Shown here piece after piece: positions 61,370-64,000 of a stretch of 64,000 bases of DNA. Within the stretch, counting starts at the first letter, position 1, and each line of letters starts with the position of its first letter. Both the position numbers and the translations under genes were made by a program. Source of the stretch: Siniperca chuatsi (taxonomy: Eukaryota; Chordata; Actinopteri; Centrarchiformes; Sinipercidae); NCBI RefSeq assembly GCF_020085105.1, contig NC_058047.1, positions 16,006,001 through 16,070,000 of the forward strand, given 5' to 3'. A model generated the notes under the pieces. It saw only the letters and a list, made by a program, of their open reading frames with translations. It searched no databases and was not told the DNA's origin.

Positions 61370-64000
61370 CCTGGTCTGATTAGGAGAGATGACTTTCATC
61401 CCACTTTAGATGGAGCAGCTCTCATATCTAGAAATCTGGAGTTTATTAGTGGACCTAAACCATGACAATCCAGAGTTGAGACCAGGAGGCAGAGTTGAAG
61501 TCCTACAAGCTTCTCTGCGCTTCCAGAGCAGTTACCCACCCAAAACTCCTTAGTGACAGTGTCTGCCCCAAAAATCAAAAGTTAACAGAAGAGGAGTTTT
61601 ACATAAAAACCAAATTTTTTTTTACTTCCGCTGAAATAGCACAACAAAATAGGATAATTAAATGTGGACACTTAAACATCAGATCTCAGTCATTGATTGT
61701 TGTGTTTTAATATCATATTGTCATATTGATTTATTTTGTCTTACTGAAACCTGGCTGGGTCATGAAGGGCCTAAATGAATCCACTCCACCCAGTCATATT
61801 AATACTCACATTCCTCGAGGCACCGGCCAAGGAGTTGGAATTGCAGCCATCTTCGACTCAAGCCTAAAATTATCCCTAACCCTAAACTAAATTATAACTC
61901 ATTTGAAAGTCTTGTTCTTAGTCTTTTACACCCAAACTGAAAAACACTACAGCCAAATCTATTTGCTATAGTGTACTGCACTCCTGGTCCTTATTCTAAA
62001 TTTTTTATCAAGTTTAGTCTTTAAAACAGATAAAGTAATTACTGTAGGTGATTTAAATATTCATGTGGATGTTGATAATGATAGCCTTAGTACTGTGTTT
62101 ATCTCATTCGATTGGCTTCTGTCAGAGTGTACATAAACCCACTCACTGTTAACCTCATCCTCAACCTTGTTCTGGCATATGACATTGAAATTGAACATTT
62201 AATAGTCTTTCCACAGAATGCTTTTTTACCATTATTTAATAACTTTTGAACTCCTATTACTGGACTACACGCCATTAGGCAAAAAGTGCTGTAGCTAAAT
62301 TTAAGGATGTGATTCCCTCTGCATTTAATTTAATGTCATGTCTCAATATAGCAGAGAACACCGATGCTAATTTCAGTCCCTCCCAAATTGATCATCTTTT
62401 AATAGTGCTGCAGGTTCACTGCCAATGACACTCAACTCTATTGCCCCTCTAAAAAAGAAGATAATAAAACAAAGAAGGTTAGTTCCATGGTATAACCCCC
62501 AAACCTGCAAATTAAAGCAAACATCACGAAAACTTGAAAGGAAATGGTGTTCCACAAATCTGGAAGAATCTTGTTTAGTCTGGCAAGATAGTCTTAAAAC
62601 ATAAAGGAAGGCCCTCCACAATGCCAGAGCAGCCTATTACTCATCATCAATAGAGGAAAATATGAACAACACTAGGTTTCTTTTCAGCACTGTAGCCAGG
62701 CTGACAAAGAGTCACAGCTCTATTGAACCATGTATTCCTATAGTCATCAGTAGTAACGACTTCATGATGACTTCTTTAATGATAAAATTTTAATTATTAG
62801 AGACAAAATTCATCCCGTCCTGCCCTCAATCGGCAATGATATATCCTTAAAGACAGAAACCTTAGAAACAGCTGTAAAACCTGAAATATATGTAGACTGC
62901 TTTTCTCCTATTGACCTTCTCCAACTAACTTCAACAATTTCTTCATCTAAGCCATCAACCTGTCTCTTAGACCCCATCCCAAATAGTCTGCTTAATGAAG
63001 TTTTACCTTTAGTTAGCACTTCTTTACTAGATATGATCAATCTGTCTTTTTTAACAGGCTATGTACCACAGGCCTTTAAAGTAGCTGTAATTAAACCTCT
63101 TCTTAAAAAGCCCACTCTTGATCCAGGGGTTTTAGCCAACTATAAACCTATATCTAACCTTCCCTTTCTCTCTAAGATCTTTGAGAAAGCAGTCGCCTAT
63201 CAGTTGTGTGACTTTCTAAATACCAATAGTTTATTTTAGGATTTTCAGCCAGAATTTAGAGTGCATCATAGCACAGAGACAGCAATGGCAGCACTTACAA
63301 ATAACATTCTAATTGCATCAGACAATGGACTTGTCTCAGTACCTCTTCGATCTTAGTGCTGCATCTGACACCATTGACTATCACATCATAATACCGAGAC
63401 TGGAACATTTAATTGGCATTAAAGGAACTGCACTAAGCTGGTTTAAATCCTTTCTATCAGACTGATTTCAGTTTGTATGTTAACAATGAATCGTCCATGC
63501 GCGCCAAAGTTAATCACAGAGTTTCACACGGTTCTGTTCTTGGACCGATTCTATTCACTTTATATATGCTTCCTTTAGGCAGTATTGAGTTCTCAGACCA
63601 TTTTCACAATTGAGAATGACTTCCGGATGGGAGCCGAAACGTCTTGATTCTGAAAACAGTGTCCAGATGACTACGACTGAAACCTTTTCTACAATGGAAC
63701 ACTCCTGGACGAATGAGGGACTACACAGTCTTATTATTAGGAAACACTCCTTTCATTGTTTCATTGCAGATGATACCCAATTATATCTATCGATCACACC
63801 AGCTGAAACTAATCAGTTAGCTAAACTTCAAGCATACCTTAAGGACATAAAAACCTGGATGACAATTTTCTGATGTTAAACTCAGCCAAAACTAAAGTTA
63901 TTGTACTTGGCCCCAAACGCCTCAGAGACATGATGTATCTATCTAAAGATATAGTTACTCTAGATGGCATTGCCCTGGCCTCCAGCACCACCGTAATGAA
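61370..64000 (+). mobile_element. L2-like LINE, degraded, antisense in fibrillin intron
   Basis: The end of an ORF1/esterase-like region is visible at about 61378-61465 (RRDDFHPTLDGAAL with a D-x-x-H block, then a TGA). An endonuclease domain follows with GHLNIRS near 61658 and VGDLNIHVDVDND at about 62044-62080. Reverse transcriptase starts near 62830, with LLKKPTLDPGVLANYKPISN at about 63098-63157, a decayed FDLSAASDTIDY near 63347, and the catalytic ADD of IADDTQLYLS at 63766-63774. Frames are broken by stops and indels, so it is dead. It runs past the window end. The clade is from motif recognition. Confidence 0.82.
63587..63735. mobile_element. ~150-bp insertion inside the L2-like reverse transcriptase
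   Basis: Removing this segment restores a continuous LINE reading (GGC AGT ATT / ATT AGG AAA CAC, coding Gly-Ser-Ile-Ile-Arg-Lys-His) just before the ADD motif. Both junctions carry TATT, compatible with a short target duplication. The insert starts GAGTTCTCAGACC and ends near CTACACAGTCT. It has no terminal inverted repeat or poly(A) that I can see. Confidence 0.6.

Overview
The window is vertebrate nuclear DNA, most likely from a ray-finned (percomorph-type) fish. The protein-coding genes are split by short introns. Intergenic DNA is dense in (CA)n, (TA)n and (GA)n microsatellites and in short dispersed repeats of fish type. Two degraded non-LTR retrotransposons, one Rex1/CR1-like and one L2-like, flank the genes. 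I see no operons, prophage, CRISPR or other bacterial features.

Layout. 0.47-2.05 kb: broken Rex1/CR1-like LINE. 2.5-11.6 kb (+): hnrnpm, a nuclear RNA-binding protein with three RRMs; I could join 16 coding exons into a 691-residue protein, including an 8-nt microexon and one intron with U12-type signals. 11.9-20.9 kb (+): timm44, the matrix-side tether of the TIM23/PAM mitochondrial import motor; 13 exons give 452 residues. 20.9-50.0 kb: about 29 kb with no recognisable protein-coding gene, holding repeats, two foldback elements, an 89-bp duplication and candidate 5' noncoding exons of ctxn1. 50.0-51.6 kb (+): ctxn1 (cortexin-1), a single coding exon for a neuronal single-pass membrane protein. 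51.65 kb to beyond 60.9 kb (-): the 3' part of a fibrillin gene, with 19 coding exons covering about the last 935 residues (cbEGF and TB modules, furin site, C-terminal propeptide). 60.9-64.0 kb: upstream fibrillin intron holding an L2-like LINE in the opposite orientation, itself interrupted by a ~150-bp insertion.

The four genes do not form one pathway. They do correspond to human 19p13.2, where HNRNPM, TIMM44, CTXN1 and FBN3 lie close together, so the fibrillin is best read as the FBN3-type paralogue (fish databases may call it fbn2-like). hnrnpm and timm44 are head-to-tail with about 0.4 kb between poly(A) signal and next start codon. ctxn1 and fibrillin are tail-to-tail with poly(A) signals about 120 bp apart.

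The most noteworthy observations are the U12-type intron and the obligatory 8-nt microexon in hnrnpm, a 265-bp element with perfect 34-bp terminal inverted repeats, a ~240-bp foldback element in a timm44 intron, and a (CA)n tract starting a few bases after a fibrillin 5' splice site. I found no sign of a wholly new gene system.
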